DNA of 64,000 nucleotides from Thunnus maccoyii (lineage: Eukaryota > Chordata > Actinopteri > Scombriformes > Scombridae), in NCBI RefSeq assembly GCF_910596095.1, contig NC_056553.1:18127725-18191724 (forward strand), given 5' to 3'. Every line of letters starts with the position of its first letter. The stretch's first letter is position 1. The position numbers and the translations under genes are program-made. Below are positions 36,589 to 46,963 of the stretch, piece after piece. The notes beneath the pieces were generated by a model that was given only the letters and a program-made list of their open reading frames with translations, made no database searches and had not been told where the DNA came from.

Positions 36589-38456
36589 GGGGGGGGGATG
36601 GAGAGATGGAGAGAGAAATAGGGGCATGATCTGGCGGTATCTTGAGGCTGAAGCCAATGGTTAAGTACCTGGCTCCAACTGCCTCCCATTCAAAAAACAT
36701 CAACTTCTCTCTGGAAATACTAAGTCAATCATTTTTTATCAAGTCATTATGGTCTCAATCTTTAAATTCAGATCCTCTAATAAGTGTGCTGGTGGTCATT
36801 TTGGAAATTATTGCTCCATCAATAACATTTGAAGACTTACAGTAGCTTTGATGTCTGCTGTGTGATTGACAGTTTATTCACCTGCTGCTCTCCCTGGCTC
36901 TGGGACTCGCTCTGAATCGGACTATAGTTGCAATATTTCAGTAAATTTAATGTTTCTTGATCATGATGTCCTGTTAACACAATTTGGCAGAAGTAACTTA
37001 CATTAGCCCAGGGGTACCCAGTGTGTTCCCAGAAAGCAAGCGTTAGCTTGGGCCTGAGGTAGCGGGGCGTGTTTCCAGAGTTTGAAAGGAAACACCTTGC
37101 ACTCTTTATTTGGAAGATCTTGGCTCCAAACAGAAAAGATCTTTATATACAGTCTGAAGGTATAACAACAAGGATCCTGTGGCCGGGAGTCAAACCACAG
37201 ATGTTGTGGTTGCGTGGTACGCACCTCAACCATTAGGCCATCTAGGGCCTCAGATTTTGTTTTTTATTTAGCACGTGTAAAAATGTAGAAAAAACTGACA
37301 TTTATTTGTTGAATCTATGAATAGCTCGCCACACTATTGTTTTTACTTTGTAAAGTCTATAAAGTTTTTAATCTTCAGGTGGATTATGCTTTGGATCCCA
37401 TCACAGCTCCCACTATTTTATCATCACTTTAAAAAAAAACATAAACAGCTATTTCATAGCTCATACACTATGTCAACAAAGTAATTACTCCACATTTAAA
37501 ACATATTTAAATAGATCATGATCATAAAATGATTGCAACATAAGCACTATTACTCCATTTTCCCCACTGTTCCTGTCTTGTTATCCAATAATAATTTTGC
37601 TGTACCTAAAAAATTCTTACAGTTTAATTTGTCAAGTAAGTTTAAAACACAAATTTGTTTCCCCTTCATTATCTACTCTGGTCTTCTTCACTTGTATTTA
37701 CAGACAGTACGTATTAAATTCATATACTGTTTACTAAACAATTGGTAAATATTGGCTGTAATTTCAAGTGTTACCAAAATGTTTCTACTTTCTACATTAT
37801 TATATCTACATTATTTCCTTTATTTTACAGCATTCTTGTGTATTTGAAGTGGTTCCGGTCGCCAAATCCAACTCCACAACAAACTCAGGTGGGAAAATTC
37901 TGAACTTTGGAAACACAACAAATGTGACAAAACATCATGTTAGCAACCTGCTGTGGTAGAAGATTATGAGTATTCACTCTCCAAGACTGAACAACACACA
38001 AAAGAATGGACAATTGATCTTTTAGCTCTTTTGTGACACAATATAAGATGTTTTGTTGCTGCGTACAGTGACAGCAGATTGTTCTGATCTTCACTGCTTT
38101 ATATAAGTGAGAGCCAAGTCAGAGGTTGAATGAATCATTTTCCAAATCCAGATGAAGGTCCCCCTCCATCTCCTCATAACTTTTCTTCTTTGGTGAATTT
38201 TTTGCAGAGTCAAACAGGTGAAGAGCCAGCCAGTAAAATAGAAAAAGAAAAAGAAAAGGAAGGAAGAGAAGACATCCATTATCGAGAGATTGACTTCTTC
38301 AGACTGGAACCTGAACCGTCCTGTGACTCAGTGCAGGACATCAGACAGCAGCAGGATACGATGTATGCACAGGTCAAAGCGTCCGAGCCATCAAACAGAT
38401 TAACACAGACTGCTGATGGCCCAAAGGTCCTGTATGCTCAAATGAAGAAAAACTGA
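33531..38456 (+). CDS. Siglec-like inhibitory receptor gene D (intact, three tyrosine motifs)
   Basis: Exons: leader 33531-33603, V-set 33852-34232, C2-set 34641-34946, C2-set 35047-35301, transmembrane 35431-35521, juxtamembrane 37831-37888, tail 38208-38456. They join to 470 residues, collinear with gene C. The lectin Arg is residue 131 (YYFRIENG). The G-strand region reads ETASCSPVQ where the other copies have FCDPVQ or VCDPVQ. The tail has IHYREI (Tyr413, ITIM), TMYAQV (Tyr441, ITSM pattern) and VLYAQM (Tyr464), plus a Lys/Glu-rich stretch before the ITIM. The V-C2 intron is nearly identical to that of gene C, so C and D are close relatives over this half. Predicted role: inhibitory lectin on leukocytes. 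Intact by every check I can make. Confidence 0.9.
36539..36598. repeat. Poly(G) tract in an intron of gene D
   Basis: About 60 bp of almost pure G on the plus strand, interrupted by two T residues, between GCGGGGTG and GGATGGAGAG. The length may be unreliable in an assembly. The proline-repeat reading frames on the minus strand are translations of this tract and are not proteins. Confidence 0.95.
37160..37252 (-). mobile_element. tRNA-derived SINE head in an intron of gene D
   Basis: Same element and position as 7919-8015 and 30763-30859: A box TGGCCTAATGG and B box GGTTTGACTCC on the minus strand. The 90 bp on its low-coordinate side (TTTCCAGAGTTTGAAAGG) are also shared with gene C. Confidence 0.6.
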
Positions 38457-39906
38457 GAGTTGTTTTATTGTTAAAAGAAAGACATTTGAGAAGAATTTAT
38501 ATCAAATGTTTCTTTATGTTTATCTATACACAATGTTCTTTTTAGTCAGTTAATATAGAAAAAGACACTGGAGCCTGGACAGAAAAACATTATTGTCACT
38601 GTTTACTGATCAAAGACAGCAAGCTCAAAACTTCCACTCCCAAAGCTCTAAATGGAGAACGAGACTAAAAGACACCAGAAGCAGGTCTGCACACACATTA
38701 ACACTGTAGTACAAGATTATGTTTAATTTGAAATGTTTGTGTCTAAGTTTGCAAAAGTGAAGATTAAAATATTTTTATGCATTCAACAATTGTCCTGAAT
38801 TGCACTGAAATGAAAACCCATACATATGAAACTAGACCAGTGCAGTGAAGAAATGATATCAACTACTTCCTTGTGTTTTACGGAACTGAATTTATAGTGA
38901 AAAGGTCTGAATCACCAGTAACAGGAAAAAGCTTTGGGTGTGATCCTCACAGAAACCGTCTGCTCTAATAGTGTATGCTGACATCAAATGACAGAAAGTA
39001 GAAAAGCCTACCTTTCTACTCCTCTAATTATTTCATTTAATTTACACATCATTGATTGTATTTGCTTAATTCAACAACAAATTCACTGATTACTGTAGTA
39101 TTGAAGACCATGTTGACTGTTAGTTTTACCAATGAGTACTAAACACAAATTACAGCTGAGGCTGATGGGATGGGTGAGTTCTGCAGGTATTTTGTTATAA
39201 ATCAAAGTACAGAACGAAATGAAACTTTGACCTGATGACGGCACTGAATGAAAAGTCAGTGGATCACCAAAGTTATTATCACACTTCATCCTGAGAGGGG
39301 ACATGAATGTCATTTACATCATCATTTGTGTTTGAGCACATACACAAAGGTTATGATAGCTGTGTAGCTAACTGCTAATTTAATGTGTCATCCAGCATAA
39401 TGGTGGCTCTGTAACAATTATATTTTGAGAGAACTCACAAACTAACTTGTGTCACTTATTCAACGATAAAAAATTGTAATAAAACAAAAACATGTGAAGT
39501 GAAAGAAGCATTTTCATCAATATTTTAATCTGTTAAAATTATTTAAAATACTCACAGGACGTGAACTTTTTGTACTTGTAAAATATTATTTATTTCAAAA
39601 TGTAATACGCAGATAAATCCCTTGAGATGTACCATCTCGTTTTTCAGGTGGTCCTCAGGCTCAAAACATGAACATTTACAAACATTTAAACAAAAAACAA
39701 CAAAAAAATAAAAAATACATATACACAGTAGATTAAACAACCCAGCGATACAAAACAATCAACATAGTAACATCAACAAAGACATTTACACACACATATT
39801 TACATCACTCAGGTCAGCTGATCTTCAGCTTTACAACAAACCAAATGGACTTGCTCTGTAAATCTTAAAACACAGGAAGTCAACTCACTTTAAAATTGCC
39901 AAAGCT
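38457..39906. other. Intergenic region D-E
   Basis: The 3' flank homology runs to about 38,620 and is followed by the shared upstream region. That region includes the common teleost repeat at about 39120-39380 and an A-rich run near 39,690-39,720. No gene is seen. Confidence 0.55.
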
Positions 39907-40022
39907 AAAAAGGGAAGTTGGTCTGTTGCATTACAGTTCAGCTTAATAAACTGAAAGATTTCACTTGAAATCACCAGTCAAAGGATCTTACTGCTGCTCT
40001 GTTTTTGATGTGGGCTTGTTGG
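39907..40022 (+). promoter_or_regulatory. Upstream block of gene E: PU.1/Ets-like motif and conserved donor
   Basis: AAAAAGGGAAGTTG at 39907-39920 and the donor TTGG|GTAAGA at 40022/40023. Gene E has a different tail from its neighbours but keeps the family upstream block, so co-expression with the inhibitory copies is plausible. Confidence 0.45.
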
Positions 40023-40376
40023 GTAAGACCTTCTTAACTTTTTAACCCAGAGAATTATATTATTCTGTTACTCCTCATGAACTGAAGTGGAAAATATTTG
40101 ATATAACATCTTATTTGTTGGGCTTTGTTTTAGCAGAAATAGCATCTAAGAAATGAAAGATCACTGTAACATTTTACCATTAACAGATACCATAATCTCA
40201 CTACTTTGGTATTATTTAGAATTTACATTAAATATAATATTTCATAGTTCTGCAGATCCTGGTTTGAATGTGTGAATTTTAAGAAAAGAATTGGTTTTAA
40301 TATAATGAATAAAAACTCCATAAAATGGTTAAAAGAAGAAAATATTCCTGCATTTTTATGTTTGTAAATCCAGGTG

Positions 40377-43300
40377 ATGAGATTCATGGCAGCCCTGTCT
40401 ACAAAGATGTTGACAGACAACATGTTACTGAGTGTCTTCTTTCTTACAGGTGAGCTGTTTGTTCACTCAGTTTTATTTGGAGACATTAACTCAAATCATT
40501 TACACTCTGAAGCAAAGCAGAAAGACCAGAAACTTCTTACAACTGTTCACATCCTGACTGCAACGTCAAATGTTTTATTTTAAAACTGTTAACAGGACAA
40601 GAAAACATGCAACATACAGCTGCTGAACTGTATTTATTGTATCATGAACCATCTCATCATGGAGATTTTTCAACTTTATGTTAATCATGACTCTGATCTC
40701 ACAGGTGCTTTGGCTGCTTGTCCTGATGATTCACACCTCTTCATTACTGCACCACTGGAGATTGAAGCACTGAGTGGATCTTGTTTGCAAATCCCGTGTA
40801 ACTTTAGTGGTCTACCGAGACAAGCATTTGACAGCAGGAGAACAACCTTTGGAGTGTGGATTAAAAATGACCACAGATTTAAAAGCTATCCAAGAAATGT
40901 GATTTTCAACAGTAGTCAGACAGTTAACACCTATCCAATGAACATTACTGGAAACCTGAGTCAGAACGACTGCACCACTCTGTTTTCCAGTTTAAACACA
41001 ACATATACAGACAGATACTTCTTCAGAATTGAGAACGGACCATTCAGCGAAACAGCTTTTTGTGATCCTGTTCAAATAACAGTCAAAGGTAAGAGAGTTT
41101 TCTTTTTTTCAGTCATATTGTTGTTCAGAATAAAAAGGAAATCAGTTGCAGCTTTGGTCTGAACAGCAAACACCATGGCCCTAACCTTTACTGTGAAATT
41201 AAATATCTGATGTAGACTACAAAGAAAACTCAGCTGTGGTGAAATGTGAGAGAAACCAGCCTGTGAACACATAGTCATTGGTTTGAATGTCCTGACTCAC
41301 AGTTGAATAATACCTGAATATTTATACATTTAATCAGTATCAAGTTATTTTCACTCCTCCATATTCATTTAGGGACAAAGTTTAAATTAGTCTTAGTTTG
41401 CTTAAATTGCTGATTCTGACAGTTACTGTCTCAATGAATGCTCACAATACTCCACAACCTCTGACAGTTTCATGTCCCATGATGTGGTTTTTACAAATTG
41501 ATGAAAATAAGGGTGAAAGATTGTAGTTTCAGTTTCACTGTAAAATAACTAACACTGACATTAACTGGTCCAAACTTTCCAAACAGTTGCAATACAATAG
41601 TGTCAGTGTTGTTGTGGTTCTATCCCAGTCTGGCTACACTGTATGTCCCTCCACCAGTCCACCAGGTGCTCTTAGACCTTTTCCCATTTGTTGAACTGGA
41701 GTGAGTGGCAGTTGCTCAGTAGGATGCAGCAATTTATACACCAGTCACTTCATTTCACGTCTTCTGTATTAACATTCAGGGCATTTAGCAGACCTTCTTA
41801 TCCAGAGACTGACAGGTGTTTGTTCAATGGCTGAACTCTGTTTAACTCATCCTCAACACATTATGAAAAGAAGAGTTTGTTAACATTTGTTTCTGTATAT
41901 TTGAATAATTTGCATTTACAGCCTTTGTGTGCCATGTGAGAAGAACTACATCATTATGAAATTAATTAATTGTAAATAAGAGATTGCTCGTTACAGTGTA
42001 ATTCTGTATTTGAGTGTATTCATGTATATTCTTAGATGGCCTTATTGGATAAGAGAATTGTGTTTTTGGTTTTCTGTTTGCCCTGAGTTTTTCCTCCTGT
42101 GCCCCCAACCTATTTCTCTTGCCACATCTCCCTTCACACCTACCCTGCATCAGTCTCGTTAGCCCTGCCTTGCTCCCTGTGTCTTCCCCAGCATATCAGC
42201 TCCCAGCCTTCCCTTGTGTCTTGCCACCTGTTTCTTGTTGTTTCATTAGTTCAGTTTGTATTTAAGTCCTGGTTTTCAGTTCAGTCTTGTTATGTTTTGT
42301 TCTACTTTACCTGCTACATTTGGATTAAAGTATCTGCTGCCTCATGCGTCCTGCATTTGGGTCAATCTCCTGCTACTCCCTTTAAAAGTGTTGACAGTCA
42401 AAAACACCTTCTGACCTACATTTATAACATTTACTGTATTCTTTAATGTAAAGTCTGTGTTTGATTTAAACCACAGATTCTCCTCCAAGCCCCAGAATTA
42501 AAATCTCAGGTGAGCTGAAGGAGAAGGAGTCTGTCACTATAACCTGCTCAGCTTTCACTCCCTGTCCACACTCCCCTCCTAAACTCACCTGGAATCTCCA
42601 ACAAGACGCTCACAACAAAATAGAGGAAAACGCAGATCGAACCTTCTCGACTAAAATCCAGACGACCATCACTCTGTCTGACAAGCACGACGGATACAAC
42701 ATCACCTGTTCTTCCAGCTACTCTGTGAATGAAGGACAAAATGCTAAGTCAGCAAAGGAAAAAGTGACTCTCAGTGTTTCATGTAAGGCAACCAGAGTTT
42801 GTTATTGGATCCTGTCAAAACATGATGATTCATGGGATGTCAGCTGATTTTGTTGCAGTTTTAGAGAAAATTAATATTTCAAACATTGTGGTTTACTTAT
42901 AACATTGCCTTTGGCCTCAAAGAATCTTCTTTTATGATGATATATTCTTTTTCCACTTTACAAATCTTTTCTCTATTCAAAAATGTCTTACGTCAAATCT
43001 TCCAGATTCTCCCAAGGACACTGCGGTGGTCATCAGTCCCACTAGTCCAGGGTCAGTTGGCAGCGTGGTGAACATGACTTGCTTCTGCAGAGCAAACCCT
43101 CCTGTTGTTAACTTTACCTGGATGATGATCAATGATGGCAGATTGGAGCTGATCAAATATGATCAGCAGGTTTACAGCTTTAATGTGACCAGCAGTGATC
43201 GAGACAGGTTGTACTATTGTGGATGTCAAAATTCAGTGGATATACAATTCTCATCTGGATATCAGTTCATATTTGAAGGTAACAGACAAGTGAGGGTTTG

Positions 43301-44295
43301 TAACGTTTATGAGCAATAATATTTTCTATCAAGGACAATGTGACCATGGTGTCGTGTTACAGGAAATGAACAGTCTGGGAAATTGGTTGATGTCCACATT
43401 ATACTGAAGACTGTGGGAATTGTGATACTGGTCAGTACAGTGATCATCTTTGAGTGGTGAGGCAAACTTTTTGATACTTTGCAACTACAGACAAATTTGT
43501 ATGATGTTAAATGTGGTTTGGATGTTTGAGATAGATCATTATTATCACAATATAAACAAAAAACTTCTTTCTGTCTCCTTTGTTCCCAGGTGGTTCAGAA
43601 CAAGACGCTCCACCAAACCAGTGAAGGTAATAAAAAATTAATTATATGTTCGACTTTCAAAAATCCATCTTAAAATGTTTCCCAGCTGACTGACCACAGC
43701 TACAGTATGTTGCCTGTGAGATCTACTCAGTAAACATTGTGTTTATCTTATCCTGTCCTACTTCTGAGTACAAGTGTTGTTTTAATAAACCATTACAGTA
43801 ACTCACAAATGTTATGCTAACATACTAAACTAAGATGGTGAACATGGTGAACATTATACCTTCTAAACATCAGCATCGTCACGGTGAGCATGTTAGCATG
43901 CTGATGTCAGCTTAAAGCACGGTCAAAGTACAGCCTCACAGAGCAGCTTGCATGGCTGTAGACTCTTAGTCTTGTTGTCCTAAACTAGCATCACAGTTTA
44001 TCTTTGTCACATTAATCTGCTGAATCAAAGGTGACCTTACAGTCAACACTTTGTTACATGAACAGGCAGGAAATTAGAGTTGGAGCTTTTGTGTTGACTC
44101 ATTTGGTCCTGTGTGAGACTTATTGATCAACCAGCTAATTAACTGATTTGGATTTTTTCACTGATAATAAAACTCTTTCAGCTGCAGTAAATTCACTACA
44201 AATCACTAAGACCCCACTGTCTCTGTGCTGTTTCATTTCCACAGGACACAGTAGAAGCAGTCTTTGTCAACGGGGTGATGGAGTTGTCATCATGA
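40377..44295 (+). CDS. Siglec-like gene E: short tail, charged membrane segment (candidate activating receptor)
   Basis: Exons: leader 40377-40449, V-set 40705-41088, C2-set 42477-42782, C2-set 43006-43278, transmembrane 43363-43456, juxtamembrane 43590-43626, last 44245-44295. They join to 405 residues with no stops. The first three exons are of the family type (lectin Arg132 in YFFRIE). From the third Ig exon onward the gene differs. The domain starts YSPKDTAV and has doubled cysteines on the B strand (CFC, 280 and 282) and the F strand (CGC, 326 and 328). The membrane segment (about 356-379) contains Lys361 in IILKTVGIVIL. The tail is short: WWFRTRRSTKPVK and then 16 residues with no Tyr. 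By analogy with Siglec-14/-16 and other paired receptors, a basic membrane residue can bind an ITAM adaptor such as DAP12 or FcR-gamma. That role is inferred. Confidence 0.85.
41640..42400. mobile_element. Retroelement-like insertion in intron 2 of gene E
   Basis: Compared with genes C and D the V-C2 intron of gene E is about 980 bp longer. The part at about 42060-42390 is C/T-rich and has a TATTTAAG box at about 42261. It also has ATTAAAG (about 42324), then CTGCCTCATGCGTCCTGCATTTGGG, a sequence type I associate with the R-U5 end of teleost LTR elements. Family and exact ends are unresolved. The first 30-70 bp (CTATCCCAGTCTG) recur at 63900 in gene F, so part of the extra sequence was there before E and F separated. 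Confidence 0.4.
43795..43985. repeat. Common teleost interspersed repeat in the last intron of gene E
   Basis: The segment with GAGCATGTTAGCATGCTGATG and then AAGTACAGCCTCACAGAGC and GGCTGTAGACTCTTAGTCTTG is a non-coding repeat common in percomorph fish. It probably belongs to the same family as the 53150-53490 copy (opposite end of the consensus). Confidence 0.5.
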
Positions 44296-46080
44296 GCCAC
44301 GAGGAGAGGAAGACCACATGTTCATCATCAGTAGAATTACATGATATCCAGTATTGTCTATTCTGTATTACATGCTTATTCATCATTTGCATTTGTTAGT
44401 GTTCCACTTACAAGAAGACAGATAACTGCTTCCTTCAGGGCAGTAAATATGAAATAGTCTTACTTTGTATAAGCTTTGAAAGATGAACAAGATGATCCCA
44501 GACTTCATCAGCATGTGAAGGTGGTTTTGTTTCTGCAGTGCATTTCTTCTTTTTTCTTCTGAGAGTCATTCATGGCACCAGTAGTTTTTCTTTTGTTTTT
44601 AAGATGTCAAAAAGATAATTAAACCATGTTATTAATACAATTAATTAGTAATGAAATGAAATGACTGTTAAAATTAGAACTTTCAGATTTCTTGCCAACA
44701 CGGTTTTTCATGTTTCATGTGTGTTTAGGAGTAAAGCATTTTTATCACTTATTCTGTCATTTCAATCAGGAGAGACTCATTTTCTTTACGAAAGTAAGTG
44801 ACATTTATTGAACAAGCATGATAGATTCTGATGTCACCGGATATGAAAGGGGGAGATGAATGCAAGAGTAGAATAGGATAACCCCCCAATGGAGTCTATA
44901 CAGTGGTGGTGGTGATGGATAGGTGTAGATCTTGGCGGTGTAGGTAGTGGCTTTTGGTAAACTCGGGCCTGGTGCTGAAGTAATGGAGTGGAGAAGGCAC
45001 GATGGTGATCTGGGATGAAGAGGAGAGGAGTGAGCTTCCAGGACACGGCTGTGGAGGCGGATGAGGCGGAGGAGTGTCGCGATGATTGCTCTGGAAACAG
45101 ATTTTAAAGTTTGGCCACTGAGCCGTGATTGGTGGTTAGAGATTGTGGAGTAATCTGATTTGATAACTAGGAGTGACGCCCTAAACAGCTGATGTGAAAG
45201 CAGGAGGAGCAGAGGAGAGAGAGAGGAGTGGGAAATGAATGACTGGTTAAAGATAGTCTTCCTGCCTGAATTTACGCTAAACTCCATTTGTTTTAGCTCA
45301 TTTACACAAAGGTTGATGATAGCTGCAGATGACGGATTTTTTAATGTCACATTTACAGCACAGAAGTAAGCCACTGTGGTTACTGTGTGCAAAAAACATT
45401 GTTATGATTTCAGCTGATTAATTGTGTCATTATTGTGATTCATGTGATATATTCTATACATATCAATAATAAAGAAGATTAAAAATACAGGCTTGCAATG
45501 AGTTGTGTTACATGTATTGAGTGAATTTGTCATTTGATTACTTAAATTTTCACAATATCTGACTCCCTTCCTCACAGGATATCAGTTGCATGTAATCTCT
45601 TTGAATATAGTGTTTTAATCTCTGAGATCAGATGATATCCAGAAGCTTTTTAACCAAAAAAGGTGAACTGAGAGAGGTTTATCTGAAGAGGGAAGTTGAT
45701 ACATCTCTGATTACAATTCTACAAAAGTCACAAATTGCCTCACTTCACTTCAAAATAACGAAATTAGATGTTTCCCCTCATTGTTTAGTGGTGGACTCAT
45801 TTGATGAGGAGAACTTTACTTCTTGGCTCCTTTACTGTAAAACAAAATGTCTAAGACGAACCTATGATCAGATAGTCATTTTCAATGTCCTGAATATCTG
45901 TCTTTGTATTTCTTTTTTTTTTGCAATACTATTAAAAAGCATACCTGGTCATATGACCAGACTTGAAATAGGAAAATCAAAGTGACCGTCTTCTACTCCT
46001 TCATATGTTTTATCAATAAATAACAAAATCATCACAAATCCCCAGATTTTCTTTACAGTTTTACAACAAAAAGGTCAGAT
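44296..46080. other. Region downstream of gene E without a supported gene
   Basis: Positions 44296-44500 are the 3' flank of gene E and match 52734-52925. Positions about 44790-45390 form a purine-rich block with a 195-codon minus-strand frame that is low-complexity (Ser/Leu-rich) and matches nothing I know. A 117-codon plus-strand frame at 45632-45985 is also unrecognised. The rest is AT-rich and featureless. Confidence 0.4.
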
Positions 46081-46420
46081 TTGATATTGAGAATGCCTGT
46101 GAAGGTTCTCAGTCATCCAGGTCATGGTATATCCAAAAACCTTGAGTTAAGAGCAAATGGGCATGTAGATTCTCTGAGAATTTTTGCCTCTAATCCAAAA
46201 GGCGTCCTCAGTTCTGAGAGTTGGCAGAACTTCAGTTTTTCAACCTTTTGCTATTACAGATATTGGAGATTTTCTGTTGCTATGTCCAATAATAGCAGTT
46301 ATTCTGATGATCATCACTTTATTACATCAGTCTAACAGGTGAAGAGCTGGCTCTTTAACAACCAATCAGAATAACAGAAGAAGAAGAAATCCATTACTGA
46401 GAGATCAACTCCAAACGTAT
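46081..46420 (+). pseudogene. Relic of an ITIM-bearing Siglec-like gene (membrane and tail exons)
   Basis: TATTACAG at about 46253-46260 precedes a segment that reads DIGDFLLLCPIIAVILMIITLL, a membrane span in the family phase. It is followed directly by CTAACAGGTGAAGAGCTGG and then ACAGAAGAAGAAGAAATCCATTACTGAGAGATC (46372-46404). That aligns with the ITIM exon of gene B (ACAGGTGAAGAGCCAG, then GACATCCATTACGGAGAGATTGAC). The tyrosine is followed by TGA, an in-frame stop is present upstream and there is a frameshift, so it is dead. The sequence before it (46081-46240) may be the end of a C2 domain. Its fusion to the tail without an intron suggests a deletion or partial retrocopy. Confidence 0.55.
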
Positions 46421-46963
46421 AGTACTGTGCAAAAGTTTTAGGCACCCTAGATGTTTAGATTCTTATCCATTATGCAATACCATCAGGGAGGTGTCTGATC
46501 GGTTCCAAATTTATTCATGACATGACAATGACCCCAAGCATACAGCTAGAGTCATTAAGAACTATTTTCAGCAACAAGAAGATTGATGAGTCCTGCAACA
46601 GATGGTATGGTATGGCCCCCACAGAGCCCTGATCTCAACATCATGGAGTCAATCTGGGATTGCTTGAAGAAGCACCTGAGACGGCCTAAATAATAAATCC
46701 AAAGAAGAACATTCTTTCTCCAGGATGGTTACAACAACCTACCTGCAAGTTACCATGAAAAACTGTGTTAAAGTGTACCGAGGAGAACTGCTGCTGTTTT
46801 AAAGGCAAAGCTGCTCACAGCAAATATTGATTTCATTTAGGTTTCTGCTGTTTACTCAACTTTGTAAGAAGTTAATTGATAAATTAAAACAATTTATAGA
46901 AATATTTTTGTAAGCATTCTCACTTTACTTTTAGTGCCTAAAACTTTTTCACAGTACTGTAAA
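46418..46963 (+). mobile_element. Internally deleted Tc1/mariner element with terminal inverted repeats
   Basis: The left end TAGTACTGTGCAAAAGTTTT (continuing to AGGCAC) and the right end GTGCCTAAAACTTTTTCACA (continuing to GTACTGTA) are inverted copies about 27 bp long with TA borders. Between them, plus-strand pieces of a Tc1 transposase remain: HDNDPKHTARVIKNYF (the second-Asp region), a frameshift, then WPPQSPDLNIMESIWDCLKK. The N-terminal helix-turn-helix half is deleted, so it cannot be autonomous. Confidence 0.85.

Noticed and set aside
36495-36703. Proline-repeat proteins on the minus strand
   Set aside because: They are translations of the poly(G) tract.
44805-45392. 195-codon open frame on the minus strand
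   Set aside because: Ser/Leu/Pro-rich, no domain or motif, no splice context; it lies in a purine-rich stretch where stops are rare by composition.
45632-45985. 117-codon open frame on the plus strand with one hydrophobic stretch
   Set aside because: No recognisable family, no splice signals matching the array, and the hydrophobic run comes from T-rich DNA. I cannot support it as a gene.
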